Source: Acrocarpospora pleiomorpha (lineage in GTDB: Bacteria; Actinomycetota; Actinomycetes; Streptosporangiales; Streptosporangiaceae). Taken from it: a DNA stretch of 64,000 nt. The stretch spans positions 1-64,000 of the forward strand of contig NZ_BLAF01000056.1 of assembly GCF_009687885.1 (NCBI RefSeq), written 5' to 3'. Under the pieces are notes generated by a model that was not told where the DNA came from, did not search any database, and saw only the letters and a program-made list of their open reading frames with translations. The position numbers and the translations under genes were made by a program. Positions 44,674 to 54,343 of the stretch are shown one piece after another; the stretch's first letter is position 1, and the number at the start of each line of letters is the position of its first letter.

Positions 44674-47600
44674 TCAGTCACCGGGCGGCGGAAGCCCTTC
44701 TTGATGTGCGATCGCGGCTGCCTGGGTTCGTGTGGCCACCCCGAGTTTGGCCAGGATGTTGGACACGTGCACGCTCGCGGTCTTCTGCGAGATGAAAAGC
44801 CGCTCACCGATCTCCCGGTTGGAGTTCCCGGCCGTGACCAACGCGAGCACCTCACGCTCCCGACTGGTCAGCGAGGCCAGCACATTCACCGGCAGAGCCC
44901 CGACTGCACCGCCTCGACCGTCCGGACCGCCCGTTCTACCGGGTCCACCCGGTACGCCGGGTCCGCCCGTTCTGCCTGGTCCACCGGGTCCGCCCGTTCC
45001 GCCGGGTCCACTCTGTCCGGTCTGGTCGTCGTCGGGCAGCGAAAATCGAGCCCGCCGACCGAGTTGGGCCAGTGCCGCCCCGAGCGGAACTGCTCGCAAC
45101 CGGTCAGCGATTTTCACAGCGGCAGTCCACTCCACCAGGGCGGAAGCTCGGTCACCGGCTTCGAGCAGGGCTTCGGCCAGCCGCCAGCGCGACCGCGCCT
45201 CCTCGTAGCGGAAGCCGAACGAGAACGCCTCCGCCGCTGTCCGCCAGATCTCCGGGGTCGCCGTGCCGTACACCCGATGCCATTCGGCTTCGGCGCGCGC
45301 CGCCCAGCCCTTGCCCTCCGGGCCGAGTTCCCCACGTGGCCCGGACAGGCCGTTGGCGGCCGCATACCGGGCACGGGCCAGCAGTTCGTCCGCGTGTTCC
45401 CGGATGGTCCGGGTCTGCTCGGCGGTGATTCGGTGATCTCGGGCCTGCTCGGCCAGCGCCCACAGCCCGGTCGCGGCCATCCTGATGGATCCGGCGTCGA
45501 ATCGTGCGAGCGTGGCCAGCACCGCCTCGACGTGCGTCAGGGCCGTCGCGGGATCCCCCCGCCACAGCGCCTGCTCGGCGGCCAGCCCGCGCGCCATGTA
45601 GATCACGAACTCGTCCTGGGGCCAGAACGGCTCCAGCCAGCGCAGCCGCTCGTCGGCGGCGGGCCGCCCCTGGCCGACCTCGACGAACAGCGCGAACGAC
45701 GACAGGACCGCCTCCGCTATCGTGCCCACCCGGACGCCGAACCCGTTCGCCAGCGTCTCCGTCGTGGCCCAGTCGCCGTCCACATAATGCACGAGATATT
45801 GCAGGAAACGCAGGTCGGTGCCGTACATGCTCCAGGTGAGGCCGGTCTCGCGGGCGAGCATGACCCCCTCCTCCGTGGACTTGGCGGCGGCCTCCAGGTT
45901 GCCTCGTTCGTACTGCACGCGGGCGTGGTTAAAGCGGGCGCGCAGGTTGATGGACAGATTGGGGGAGTTCTGCGCGGCCGCGCCGGACAGCAGTTCCTCG
46001 GCCCGCGCCGGCGTGCCGGTGACCTCCTCGAACAGCGCGAGCGAGATCAGCGCGGTGGTCTCCGCGTCGGCCGCCCCGGTCCGGCGCGCCACCTCCAGCG
46101 CCCGGGTCGCCGTCGCGTGCGCCTCCTCCGGCCGCCCGCTGTCCCACAGCGTTCGCGCGTACGTCGCCAGCGCCTTGGCCAGCAGCGGGCTCTCCGGTTC
46201 GTCGCCGAGGGCCGCGACAGCGGCGTGGGCGGTGTCGACCATCCCGGCGGAGTCGTCCGCGTCGGCCTGGTAGTAGGCCAGCCGCTCGTTGGTCTCGGCG
46301 ATCAGTTCCGGCGTGTCGACCAGCTGCCGCAGCCGTTTGAGCTGTGCGATCGCCCGGTGGTAGTCCCCGCTGTCGGCCGCCGCCGCGGCGCTTTCCAGGG
46401 TCAGCCTGACCCGGGTCGTCCCGGTCAGCCCCTCGGCGTCCGGAACGTGCGCCCAGTCCGCGAGCGCGCGATCGAAATGCCGATGAGCCTCGGCGGGCGC
46501 CCCCAACTCGATCGCCCGTCGCCCGGCCTCCACCGATGCCACCACCGCGCCACGCAGATCGTGCGCCGCCGAATAGTGGTGCGCCAGTTCGGCGGCGGAT
46601 CCACCGCGTTCGGTCAGCAGCCCCGCGAACGCCAGATGCAGCCGGGTCCGCTCGCCCGGCAGCAGATCGTCGTAGACGGCCTCCTGCAGCAGCGCGTGCC
46701 GGAACTCGTAGCCGATCCGGTGCCCGACAGCCAGCAGCCCCCGGGACACGATCTCCCGCAGCGCCTCCTCCAGCGGCTCGTCCGCCAGCCCGGCCGCCGC
46801 CCGCAGCACCTCGTGATCGACCCTCCGGCCCGCCACGGCCGCCACCCTGAGCACCTGCTGCGCCGTGTCCGACAGCCCTTCGACCCGCGCCATCAGCACG
46901 TCGGCCAGCGTCCCCGGCAGCCGTTCCGAGCCCGCCGTAGAGGCGAACAGCTCCTCGGCGAAGAACGGATTCCCGCCCGCCCGCCGCACCACCCCGTCGA
47001 TCGCGTTCGCGTCCCCGTCGCCCAGCTCGGCCAGATGCGCCGCCATCGCCTCATCCGCGAGCGGCGGCACCTCCACCCCCGTGACCAGCGGCAACCGCTG
47101 CAACTCGGCCAGCACCGGCCGCAACGGATGCCGCCGATGCAGATCATCCGTCCGGTACGTCCCGACCAGGCACACCCGCTCCCGCTGCAACATCCGGGTG
47201 AGGAAGACGACCAAGTCCCGGGTCGAACGATCAGCCCAATGCAGATCCTCCAGCACGAACAGCACCGGCCGCTGCTCCGCCACCTCCGTGAGCAAGCTCA
47301 ACATCGACCCGAACAACCGCTGCTGCGCCAGCCCACCTGTCACCGCATCGGCCGAAGCCGCATCAGAATCCGGCAGCAACCGCCGCAACACCGGCCGCGC
47401 CGCCAGCCCATCCACCACCACCCCGTCCGCGGCCCCCCGCAACGCGTCGGTAAGCGGCAGGTACGGCAACGCATCGCCCAACTCAGCACACTGACCCACC
47501 AGCACCACGAAACCCCGCCGCCTGGCCAACTCGACCAGCTCCCGGATCAGCCGCGTCTTCCCAATCCCCGCATCCCCACCAACAAGCGCAACCCCCGCTA

Positions 47601-47919
47601 GCCCGCCGGCCGCCGCATCAAGCACCCGCACCAGCCGCTCAAGCTCCTCACCCCGCCCAATCAAACCCCCAGCGCCCGCTCTCCCACTTTCCCCATCATG
47701 CTGACCCCAGGCATCCTGGCCGCCTCGCGCGTTGTGTGTACTCCGTGAGTCCTGGCGGCTTTGTGCGTCGTGCCCACCCCGTGAGTCCTGCCCCACACGT
47801 GCTTCCCGGCCCCGCTCTGTTTCCGCGTCGCTTCGTCCGGCCTGGCCGCCTTCTTGACCGCGTGGTATCGCCTGGGCGCTTTGCGCCTCTTGGTTGAGCT
47901 GCGTGTTTCGCGGCATCAC
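44674..47919 (-). CDS. Large AAA-ATPase/LuxR-type transcriptional regulator (LAL family)
   Basis: 1081 residues from GTG 47919 (ATG 47916 next to it). The first ~85 residues are Gln/Gly/Arg-rich and look disordered. Then [11 protein letters not shown] and Walker [11 protein letters not shown] (114-123), [13 protein letters not shown] as Walker B, and long TPR-like helices (~450-980). A Gly/Pro-rich collagen-like linker ([15 protein letters not shown]) precedes the C-terminal LuxR HTH ([18 protein letters not shown], then [19 protein letters not shown]). LAL regulators activate operons for secondary metabolism or sugar use; the target here is unknown. Confidence 0.93.
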   Translation of the reverse strand: MMPRNTQLNQEAQSAQAIPRGQEGGQAGRSDAETERGREARVGQDSRGGHDAQSRQDSRSTHNARGGQDAWGQHDGESGRAGAGGLIGRGEELERLVRVLDAAAGGLAGVALVGGDAGIGKTRLIRELVELARRRGFVVLVGQCAELGDALPYLPLTDALRGAADGVVVDGLAARPVLRRLLPDSDAASADAVTGGLAQQRLFGSMLSLLTEVAEQRPVLFVLEDLHWADRSTRDLVVFLTRMLQRERVCLVGTYRTDDLHRRHPLRPVLAELQRLPLVTGVEVPPLADEAMAAHLAELGDGDANAIDGVVRRAGGNPFFAEELFASTAGSERLPGTLADVLMARVEGLSDTAQQVLRVAAVAGRRVDHEVLRAAAGLADEPLEEALREIVSRGLLAVGHRIGYEFRHALLQEAVYDDLLPGERTRLHLAFAGLLTERGGSAAELAHHYSAAHDLRGAVVASVEAGRRAIELGAPAEAHRHFDRALADWAHVPDAEGLTGTTRVRLTLESAAAAADSGDYHRAIAQLKRLRQLVDTPELIAETNERLAYYQADADDSAGMVDTAHAAVAALGDEPESPLLAKALATYARTLWDSGRPEEAHATATRALEVARRTGAADAETTALISLALFEEVTGTPARAEELLSGAAAQNSPNLSINLRARFNHARVQYERGNLEAAAKSTEEGVMLARETGLTWSMYGTDLRFLQYLVHYVDGDWATTETLANGFGVRVGTIAEAVLSSFALFVEVGQGRPAADERLRWLEPFWPQDEFVIYMARGLAAEQALWRGDPATALTHVEAVLATLARFDAGSIRMAATGLWALAEQARDHRITAEQTRTIREHADELLARARYAAANGLSGPRGELGPEGKGWAARAEAEWHRVYGTATPEIWRTAAEAFSFGFRYEEARSRWRLAEALLEAGDRASALVEWTAAVKIADRLRAVPLGAALAQLGRRARFSLPDDDQTGQSGPGGTGGPGGPGRTGGPGVPGGPGRTGGPDGRGGAVGALPVNVLASLTSREREVLALVTAGNSNREIGERLFISQKTASVHVSNILAKLGVATRTQAAAIAHQEGLPPPGD

Positions 47920-47995
47920 GGAGTGAGTATTTCACGCGCCTCCGACAGAATGCGGTCCTGAGCTGGGCGACGTTGAATTGTCGGCGGACCCGGAT

Positions 47996-49363
47996 ATGGT
48001 GCGGCGCGTGATCGAACGGTGGAGTCGGGATCAGGTGCTGGCGCTCGCGCCGGACGCCTCGTCGCAGAAGGCGGCGGCGGGTGTGAGCGCGCCCGCGAAA
48101 TGGTCGCGTGCCGGAGTGGCGCGCGACGCGTTGTGGGGGGATTGCAAGGGCAGCGGCGCCAAGCCGTACCGGGCTTGTGTGGATCTGCAGGAACTCGCGT
48201 ACCGGTGCAGTTGCCCCAGCCGGAAGTTTCCCTGCAAGCATGCCCTCGGGCTGCTGCTGCTCTGGTCGGCCGACGGGGTGCCCGCGGCCGAGGAGCCGGT
48301 CGACTGGGTCGAGGAGTGGCTGGATCAGCGCCGCGAGCGCGCTGCCAAGCAGACGGCCAAGGTCGCGGAGAAGATCGCCGCAATCGTGGCGGGCGAGGCT
48401 GCGGGCGATTCCGGCGGCGGCTCCGGGGGCGATCGGCGGGCGCGGCAGCGGGAGGAGCGGGTCGACGCCGGTCTGGCCGATCTGGAGCGCTGGCTGGGCG
48501 ACCAGATCGCGCACGGCATCGCCGGCGCTCGCCAGAATGCGCTTGCCGACTGGGCCGACCTGTCCAAACGGCTCGTCGACGCGCAGGCGCCCGGGGTCGC
48601 GAGCGTCATGACGGAACTCAGCCGGGTGTTCCGGCATGAGGACTGGCCGGCCCGCCTGCTGTCGGAATACGCGCTGGTCCATCTGCTCGCGGTCGCCCAC
48701 CGCAGATCCCCCGAGCTGCCCCGCGACCTGCGCGAAACGGTCCGGTCCCGGGTGGGTTTCACCACGCCGAAGGAGAACGTGCTGGCTCAGCCGCCGGTGC
48801 GGGACCACTGGCAGGTCATCGGCTCCCGCGACGAGGACCGCGACCGCCTGCTCTCCCGCCGGGTCTGGCTACACGGCCGCGCCACCGGCCGCGTCGCCTT
48901 GGTGCTCTCCTTCGCCCCGCTCGGCCAGCCGCTGGACAGCTCACTGGTCCTCGGCACGACCATCGACGCCAGCCTCTGCTTCTATCCCGGCTCCGCACCC
49001 CTGCGCGCCCTGGTCGCCGAACGCCACTCGGCCGCCGCCTCCAGCGCGACGCCTCCCCACGGCGTACGGGCCGGAGAGGTCCCGCAACTGATCGCGGACG
49101 TCCTCAGCCGCGATCCGTGGACCGAATCCTGGCCCATCGTCCTCAACGACGTCGTCCCCGCCCAGGCGGACTCCGCCTGGCACCTGGCCGACCACGACCA
49201 GAAGGAGGAAAACGCCGTGCCCCTACTCCCGTCCACCGGCACACCATGGCAACTCGCCGCAGTGTCCGGCGGCCATCCGGTAACCGTCGCCACCGAGTGG
49301 ACACCCGACGGCCTGCGCCCCCTCACCACCTGGGATGAACAAAGCAGGGTGGTGATCCTGTGA
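47996..49363 (+). CDS. SWIM zinc-finger protein (YehQ-like), first gene of the MoxR/VWA cassette
   Basis: 455 residues from ATG 47996 (a TTG at 47978 is an alternative). VDLQELAYRCSCPSRKFPCKH gives the SWIM ligands Cys71, Cys73, Cys80 and His82. The N-terminal WSRDQVLALAPDASS is typical of this family, and a helical region and C-terminal beta-rich domain follow. It corresponds to E. coli YehQ in domain type. SWIM domains bind DNA or proteins. Its TGA originally would have touched the DUF5691 start; now a repeat tract lies between. Confidence 0.88.
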   Translation: MVRRVIERWSRDQVLALAPDASSQKAAAGVSAPAKWSRAGVARDALWGDCKGSGAKPYRACVDLQELAYRCSCPSRKFPCKHALGLLLLWSADGVPAAEEPVDWVEEWLDQRRERAAKQTAKVAEKIAAIVAGEAAGDSGGGSGGDRRARQREERVDAGLADLERWLGDQIAHGIAGARQNALADWADLSKRLVDAQAPGVASVMTELSRVFRHEDWPARLLSEYALVHLLAVAHRRSPELPRDLRETVRSRVGFTTPKENVLAQPPVRDHWQVIGSRDEDRDRLLSRRVWLHGRATGRVALVLSFAPLGQPLDSSLVLGTTIDASLCFYPGSAPLRALVAERHSAAASSATPPHGVRAGEVPQLIADVLSRDPWTESWPIVLNDVVPAQADSAWHLADHDQKEENAVPLLPSTGTPWQLAAVSGGHPVTVATEWTPDGLRPLTTWDEQSRVVIL

Positions 49364-49620
49364 ACGTCCGAGCGGTCAGCGGTGCCGCGCAGCGTCAGGT
49401 GGATTCTTCAAACCCCCGGGCGATGGGTCGTGCCGGGTACCGGCAGCGTGGGGTGGATTCTTCGGGCCGCCGGGTGATGAACCGGGCCGAGTGTCGGCGA
49501 CGTCGGGTGGATTCTTCGAGTGCTCGGGCGATGGGTCGCCAGCGTGGGGTGGGCTCTTCAAGCCCCCGGGCGATGGTCGTGCCGGGTGTCGGCGGTGTCG
49601 GGTGGTGGTCCTGTGAATGA
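49360..49620 (+). CDS. Repeat-derived 86-codon frame bridging two cassette genes
   Basis: GTG 49360 overlaps the SWIM stop (GTGA) and the frame ends at TGA 49620, 8 bp inside the DUF5691 start (GTG 49613). The product would be four degenerate 18-residue repeats (GVDSSGRRVMNRAECRRR-like). No SD was checked beyond the overlap and no family is recognised. It may be translated only as a coupling device, or not at all. Confidence 0.35.
   Translation: MNVRAVSGAAQRQVDSSNPRAMGRAGYRQRGVDSSGRRVMNRAECRRRRVDSSSARAMGRQRGVGSSSPRAMVVPGVGGVGWWSCE
49390..49612. repeat. 54-bp tandem repeats at an operon junction
   Basis: Four to five units that start CGTGGGGTGGATTCTTC and contain CCCGGGCGATGGGTCG; one unit is shortened. 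The edges of the tract are similar to each other (GGTGGTGATCCTGTGAA at the left, GGTGGTGGTCCTGTGAA at the right), which suggests the repeats grew from the gene junction. Confidence 0.85.
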
Positions 49621-51010
49621 GCGGGTGATGAGCCGGGCCGGATGGGAGCAGTTGGTTTCGGCGGCGTTGATGGGGAGCGATCGCGGGGCTGGTGTCACGG
49701 CCGCGAGCGTGTTGGAGCAGGCCGCTGTGGAGGTGGTGGCCCGGAGGGCGGGGCAGATGCCGGTGCGGGCTGAGCCGCTCGCCGCGGCTCCGGTGGAGAG
49801 CTTGCCGCTGGTGTCGTCCAGGGCTGCTGATCGGCTGGCTCGGATGCTGGCGGGGGAGCATTCCCGTCTGATCGGCGAGTGGCTGGAGCTCGCGGTGGAG
49901 CACGGCGTGCGTGTTCCTGCGCGGTTGATTCCGCAACTGCTGGATCTCGGGGCGCGTGACCGATCGGTCCGGGCTCACCTCGGCGTGCTGACGGGGGCTC
50001 GGGGTCGATGGCTGGCCGGGCTCAACCCGTCCTGGGCGTATCTGCATCAGGAGTCGTCGGGGGAGGGGCTGCTCGATCACGGCGTCTGGGAGTTCGGCAG
50101 CAGCGGCGACCGCCGGGCCTTCCTGCAGCGGCTCCGGGCCGCCTCGCCGGGAGACGCCCGGGAACTCCTGGCCGTCGGCTGGGACAAGGAGTCGCCCGCC
50201 GAACGCGCGGTCTTCCTCGGCACCTTCGCGGACGGGCTCAGCCTGGACGACGAGCCGTTCCTGGAAGCCACGCTCGATGACCGCCGCCGCGAGGTCCGCC
50301 GCGCCGCCGCTGACCTGCTGACCCGGCTGCGGGGCTCGCGACTCGGGCAGCGGATGGCCGAGCGGGCGGCCGGGCTGCTGGTCAGAGCCGGGAACACGCT
50401 GACGGTCGAGCTGCCAGAGCTGTGCGACAGCGCCATGGAGCGAGACGGCATCAGAAGCGAGCTCCCCGCCGGTCGCAGCGGCGGCCGCAAGAGCTGGTGG
50501 CTGCAGCAGCTGATCGCGCACACCCCGCTCGACTTCTGGCCCGGACATCTCGGGCTCAGCGTCAGCGAGATCACCCGCCTGACCATCCCCGACTGGGGAC
50601 GCGAGGTCGTCATGGGCTGGACCAGGGCGGCCATCCTCCAGCACGACCCCGGCTGGGCCCGCGCCCTCTTCGACCTTGAGCCGCTAACCGACCTGCTGGC
50701 TGTGCTGCCCCCCGCGGAGCAGTCCCACCGCGCCGCCGAGCTCGTCCGCGCCAAGAGCGTCAACGGCCAGCTGATCATGATGCTCGGCGGTATCGCCCGG
50801 CCGTGGAGCGGCCCCCTGGCCGCCGCCGTCCTCGAGCGTGTCGTCGAAGTCGCCGCCAGCCAGCCGTGGAACGCGGGCGAGCTGGCCAAACTCGCCGCGG
50901 AACGGCTCAACCCCGCCCTGCACGACCAGCTGGGGCACCTCCCCGACGACCTGCATGTCCTCCCGACCACTCTGCGTTTCCGATTCGACCTGACCAAGGA
51001 GTTCTCGTGA
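49613..51010 (+). CDS. DUF5691 family protein
   Basis: 465 residues from GTG 49613. Mostly helical and HEAT-like in texture; recognisable blocks are WEQLVSAALMGSDR at the start, NPSWAYLHQ, WELGSSG-like WEFGSSGDRRAFL, and TPLDFWPGHLGLSV. No catalytic motif is seen. The family occurs with SWIM, MoxR, DUF5682 and VWA genes. Its stop overlaps the MoxR start (GTGA), so the two are coupled. It may act as a scaffold for the ATPase. Confidence 0.8.
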   Translation: MNERVMSRAGWEQLVSAALMGSDRGAGVTAASVLEQAAVEVVARRAGQMPVRAEPLAAAPVESLPLVSSRAADRLARMLAGEHSRLIGEWLELAVEHGVRVPARLIPQLLDLGARDRSVRAHLGVLTGARGRWLAGLNPSWAYLHQESSGEGLLDHGVWEFGSSGDRRAFLQRLRAASPGDARELLAVGWDKESPAERAVFLGTFADGLSLDDEPFLEATLDDRRREVRRAAADLLTRLRGSRLGQRMAERAAGLLVRAGNTLTVELPELCDSAMERDGIRSELPAGRSGGRKSWWLQQLIAHTPLDFWPGHLGLSVSEITRLTIPDWGREVVMGWTRAAILQHDPGWARALFDLEPLTDLLAVLPPAEQSHRAAELVRAKSVNGQLIMMLGGIARPWSGPLAAAVLERVVEVAASQPWNAGELAKLAAERLNPALHDQLGHLPDDLHVLPTTLRFRFDLTKEFS

Positions 51011-52086
51011 CCACCGTATTGCGCCCCCACGCGGAAGATCAGTACGCGGACGAGCTGGCGATCCTGGCCAAGGCCGACGACCGCCCGCGCCCGCCCGGCT
51101 GGAAGCTGTCGCCCTGGGCCGTGACCACATATCTGCTCGGCGACGCCGACTACCCGGGCGGGCCGATCACACCCAAGTACATCGGCCCCCGCCGGATCGT
51201 CGAGGTTGCCGTCGCCACCCTGGCCACCGATCGCGCGCTGCTCCTGCTCGGCGTCCCAGGCACGGCCAAGACCTGGCTCTCCGAGCACCTGGCCGCCGCC
51301 GTCAGCGGCGACTCCACCCTCCTGGTCCAGGGCACCGCGGGCACCGCCGAGGAAGCCATCCGGTACGGCTGGAACTACGCCCGCCTGCTCGCCGAAGGTC
51401 CGTCCCGGGAGGCTCTGACGCCGAGCCCGGTGATGCGGGCGATGGCCGAAGGGCGGCTGGCCCGGGTCGAGGAGCTCACCCGCATGCCGTCCGACGTGCA
51501 GGACGCCTTGATCACCGTGCTGTCGGAGAAGACGCTGCCGATTCCGGAGCTGAACGAGGAGGTCCAGGCGGCCAAGGGCTTCAACGTGATCGCCACCGCC
51601 AACGACCGCGACCGGGGCGTGAACGAGCTGTCGAGCGCGTTGCGGCGGCGGTTCAACACGGTGGTGCTGCCGACGCCCGCCACCGCCGAGGAGGAGGTCG
51701 ACATCGTCTCCCGCCGGGTCACCCAGCTCGGCCGGAGCCTGGAGCTGCCCGACACGCCCGCCGGGATGGAGGAGATCCGCCGGGTGGTCACGGTCTTCCG
51801 CGAGCTGCGGGCCGGGGTGACCGGCGATGGCCGTACCAAGGTCAAGTCGCCGAGCGGCACGTTGAGCACGGCCGAGGCGATCTCCGTCCTGACCAGTGGC
51901 ATCGCTCTGGCGGCCCACTTCGGCGACGGAGTCCTGCGGCCCGCCGACGTCGCGGCCGGGATCGTCGGGGCCGTGATCCAGGATCCGGTGTCCGACCGGG
52001 TCGTCTGGCAGGAGTACCTGGAAACCGTCGTACGGGAACGGAAGGACTGGCGTGACTTCTACCGGGCCTGCCGCGATGCGAGCTGA
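51007..52086 (+). CDS. MoxR-type AAA+ ATPase (YehL-like)
   Basis: 359 residues from GTG 51007 (GTGA overlap). Walker A GVPGTAKT (82-89), an early TAGTAEEAIRYGWNYARL insert typical of the YehL branch, RLARVEELTRMPSDVQDAL as the Walker B/sensor region, and FNVIATANDRDRG with NELSSALRRRF for sensor 1 and the arginine finger. MoxR ATPases remodel partner complexes together with VWA proteins. The next cassette gene is cut off by an IS element that starts just after this stop. Confidence 0.92.
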   Translation: MTTVLRPHAEDQYADELAILAKADDRPRPPGWKLSPWAVTTYLLGDADYPGGPITPKYIGPRRIVEVAVATLATDRALLLLGVPGTAKTWLSEHLAAAVSGDSTLLVQGTAGTAEEAIRYGWNYARLLAEGPSREALTPSPVMRAMAEGRLARVEELTRMPSDVQDALITVLSEKTLPIPELNEEVQAAKGFNVIATANDRDRGVNELSSALRRRFNTVVLPTPATAEEEVDIVSRRVTQLGRSLELPDTPAGMEEIRRVVTVFRELRAGVTGDGRTKVKSPSGTLSTAEAISVLTSGIALAAHFGDGVLRPADVAAGIVGAVIQDPVSDRVVWQEYLETVVRERKDWRDFYRACRDAS

Positions 52087-52098
52087 ACCGTTCCTAAT

Positions 52099-52183
52099 CA
52101 GTGAGCAGGAGTGGGTCTTGGACCCGCTTCCCGTCGCTGCGCGCATCCCGAACGGTTTTGGATGTGCTGGTCGCCCGCGTTCC
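52099..52183 (-). ncRNA. Candidate omega-RNA 3' region of the IS607 element
   Basis: In RNA-guided TnpB systems the omega RNA comprises the tnpB 3' end and the following element end. Here 85 bp follow the tnpB stop, with a GGGTC/GACCC hairpin at 52113-52125. The guide would then read out into the moxR 3' end. This is inference from the family; no RNA has been shown. Confidence 0.35.
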
Positions 52184-53740
52184 TCATTTTCTCCCCGTCC
52201 GGGCCGGTGGCTCTTGACCACGGTCCGTGACGGGGCGGCGGGTTTCCTCACGTCCAAGGGTCTCCGGTCGGGCCTGGACGGTCCGATGCCCACGACGATC
52301 GCTCCGGTCGTCGTGGGGCGGTGCCGTCCGTCGCCGGATCGGGTGCCCTTGGGCGCGCCTGCCGATCGCGATGCTCGCGGCATCGTGCCGGCTGGTTTTA
52401 CGTCGGGGCGCGGCCATGGGCTTCTGCCAGTGCTGCGCTCCCCACATGCTGGTGTAGGCCGGATCGACGGCGATGATCGCGATACCGGTGGCGTCAGCCA
52501 TCGAGGTGAGCCGCGCCCGGAGTTTCCCGGTGGGCATGCCGGAGATGAGCTGCCGGAAGCGGCGCTTGCGGCCGTGCCTCTCGCGGGTCTTGGAGTCGGT
52601 GAAGTCCAGGTCCTCGACCGCGATGGCGGCGACACCACAGGTCTTGGCCCAGTTCAGCAACCCCGACAGGGCGTGGCGGACCTGGGCGTCGCGGTGGCCG
52701 GCGGTCCCGGACAAGTCGTAGGAGAAGCGGCGGGGCCGGCCGATCGGGTTGCCGTGCCGGTCGAGCCGCCAGGCGGCGAGGTGGTCGGCGTTGGTGTCCA
52801 CGCCGATCACCCCGTGTGCGAGAGCTGTCTGCATGGGGATGGTCTGGGTGAGCGGGAAGGTCCAGGAGGCGTCCACGTACCAGCGCTGCCGTGGCACATC
52901 CAGGTGGATGCGGTAGGCAACAGCCCGGTTGGCCTCCACACGGTCGGCCCACTCGGTTCCCCGGTGCCGGAACGACACTTTCGCGGCCAGTACATACCGG
53001 CCGTGCCGGGCATTGGCGTGCTCCGCCAGCACAGCGGGCAGCTTGATACTGACCTCGCCGTCCGGGGTGACGCGGATCGTCTCGTTGCCATACCGCTTCC
53101 CGGACTCTCCGTCAGCCGACAGGAACCAGCGCGCGCTCTCCCAGCGCTCACGCCACTGTGGCTCGGTGAGCTGCGCTCTGGTGAGGTTGTGGCGGTTGTT
53201 CATCAGAGCCTTGCCGCCCCGTGTCACCCGCACGCGCCCGGCGTCGCGATCCGCTCGGACACCGGCGAGCCGGTCCTCCAAAGTCGTCAGGCGGCGCGTC
53301 TTTTGGAACCACTCGCCCTTCGACCGGTAACCACCCGGAGCGCGCGTGCCGCCCTTGTCCCCGAGTGGGAGGGACAGACGGTGCGTGATGGTCTTGATAC
53401 CGGCCTCAAGGCCCTGGATGTGCGCGGCCTGGCCGCGTCGGGCCAGCGCCCACTGATCGTGGGTGGCTTTGGTCAGCGACCCGGCCCATCGCGACGACGA
53501 GTCGGCGGTCAGTTCCCGCTTCCGCACCGCCCAGGCGTCCGCGGAGTGCTCCAGACCATCGGCGCACCGGGCCTTGAGGTCACGCGAGGCCAGCGACCCG
53601 AGATGCGCGCCGAGCAGACGCAGCACCTTTTCATCCTGCGCGGTGAGACCCTTAAGGCGGTCGCGTATCGACACGCCAGAGGGGCCCGGCGCGACGAACG
53701 ACGGGGCGATCGGACGGGGCCGCTTGTCCGGCTCAGCCAT
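52184..53740 (-). CDS. tnpB: TnpB-like RuvC nuclease without zinc finger
   Basis: 518 residues from ATG 53740 (GTG 53743 also possible). Catalytic RuvC residues (numbered from GTG): Asp316 in IGVDTNADH, Glu377 in AVEDLDF and Asp454 in SRHDAAS. The usual C-x2-C ... C-x2-C finger between RuvC II and III is missing; VDPAYTSMWGAQHWQ stands there instead, as in many IS607-type TnpB of actinomycetes. Other TnpBs are RNA-guided nucleases that preserve the element at its donor site. Overlaps tnpA by 8 bp. Confidence 0.88.
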   Translation of the reverse strand: MAEPDKRPRPIAPSFVAPGPSGVSIRDRLKGLTAQDEKVLRLLGAHLGSLASRDLKARCADGLEHSADAWAVRKRELTADSSSRWAGSLTKATHDQWALARRGQAAHIQGLEAGIKTITHRLSLPLGDKGGTRAPGGYRSKGEWFQKTRRLTTLEDRLAGVRADRDAGRVRVTRGGKALMNNRHNLTRAQLTEPQWRERWESARWFLSADGESGKRYGNETIRVTPDGEVSIKLPAVLAEHANARHGRYVLAAKVSFRHRGTEWADRVEANRAVAYRIHLDVPRQRWYVDASWTFPLTQTIPMQTALAHGVIGVDTNADHLAAWRLDRHGNPIGRPRRFSYDLSGTAGHRDAQVRHALSGLLNWAKTCGVAAIAVEDLDFTDSKTRERHGRKRRFRQLISGMPTGKLRARLTSMADATGIAIIAVDPAYTSMWGAQHWQKPMAAPRRKTSRHDAASIAIGRRAQGHPIRRRTAPPHDDRSDRRGHRTVQARPETLGREETRRPVTDRGQEPPARTGRK

Positions 53741-54311
53741 CACCGGTCGCCGCTTCTAGGGCTCTCCTCGCCCGGTTGTTCGCTGAGCGGCGCCCGTACA
53801 GGCGGGCACAAAACGAGGTCAGTATCTCGATCATGTCGCGCGCGAGATCGTCCTCGGACTCACCGTCATCCAGCACGACCAGACGGCGGCCGGTCGCGGA
53901 CAAGGCGGCTTCGATCAGCTCCACGTTGGCGCGGCCGAGGCGGTCCTGGTGCTCCACCACCACGACGCTCACCTCCGGATCGGCCAGTAGACGCTTGGCC
54001 TTGGCGCGTCCCCCGTCCATCCCGGAGGCGATCTCCGACTCGATCCGCACCACGCGATGACCGGACGCTGCCGCCCACTGGGCCAGTCGCGCGACCTGCC
54101 GTTCAAGATCCGAATTCTGATCATGCGACGACACGCGGGCATACAAGCCCGCACCGACTGTCACGGACGGTGATGAGTTCGCCTCGATGTTCACCAGGAT
54201 CGTGCGCTGCCCTACCCGCTCGGCGGGGACCGGCAGAGTGCCCTCCCGGAACCAGCGGTAAGCGGTATGCGGGTGCACACCGTTCGCTATCGCCCATTCC
54301 TTGAGGTTCAT
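53733..54311 (-). CDS. tnpA: IS607-type serine recombinase
   Basis: 192 residues from ATG 54311. An N-terminal MerR-like HTH (LKEWAIANGVHPHTAYRWFREG) precedes the resolvase catalytic domain: LYARVSSHDQ with the nucleophile Ser61, IESEIASGMDGGR, VVEHQDRLGR and LTSFCARLYGRRS. It should catalyse strand exchange during transposition. A TATGAT -10 box sits 6 bp before the ATG within an inverted repeat, so the enzyme may regulate its own gene. Confidence 0.92.
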   Translation of the reverse strand: MNLKEWAIANGVHPHTAYRWFREGTLPVPAERVGQRTILVNIEANSSPSVTVGAGLYARVSSHDQNSDLERQVARLAQWAAASGHRVVRIESEIASGMDGGRAKAKRLLADPEVSVVVVEHQDRLGRANVELIEAALSATGRRLVVLDDGESEDDLARDMIEILTSFCARLYGRRSANNRARRALEAATGDG

Positions 54312-54314
54312 GCA

Positions 54315-54331
54315 GTGATCATAACAATCAC
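54315..54331. promoter_or_regulatory. Inverted repeat with leaderless tnpA promoter
   Basis: GTGAT (54315-54319) and ATCAC (54327-54331) face each other 7 bp apart. On the minus strand TATGAT at 54323-54318 lies 6 bp before the tnpA ATG. It is the likely recombinase binding site at the element end. Confidence 0.5.
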
Positions 54332-54343
54332 TAAGAGGCTGCA

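Larger units (their letters stand above)
52095..54336 (-). mobile_element. IS607-family element (tnpA serine recombinase + tnpB), edges approximate
   Basis: About 2.24 kb, inserted between the MoxR and DUF5682 genes in the opposite direction. It carries an IS607-type recombinase and TnpB, which overlap by 11 bp (counted from GTG 53743). No terminal inverted repeats or target duplication are expected in this family. The right edge has GTGAT/ATCAC arms; the left edge has a GGGTC-TTG-GACCC hairpin and TAATCAGTGAG. If the ends are as I place them, the empty site would leave the DUF5682 ATG about 15 bp after the MoxR stop, a normal operon gap. Confidence 0.8.

Noticed and set aside
43849-47601. 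1250-codon plus-strand frame opposite the aldehyde dehydrogenase and LuxR genes
   Set aside because: It spans two unrelated antisense genes and a repeat tract, with no conserved domain.
49390-49612. CRISPR array
   Set aside because: Units are contiguous 54-bp tandem copies without unique spacers and no cas genes are near.
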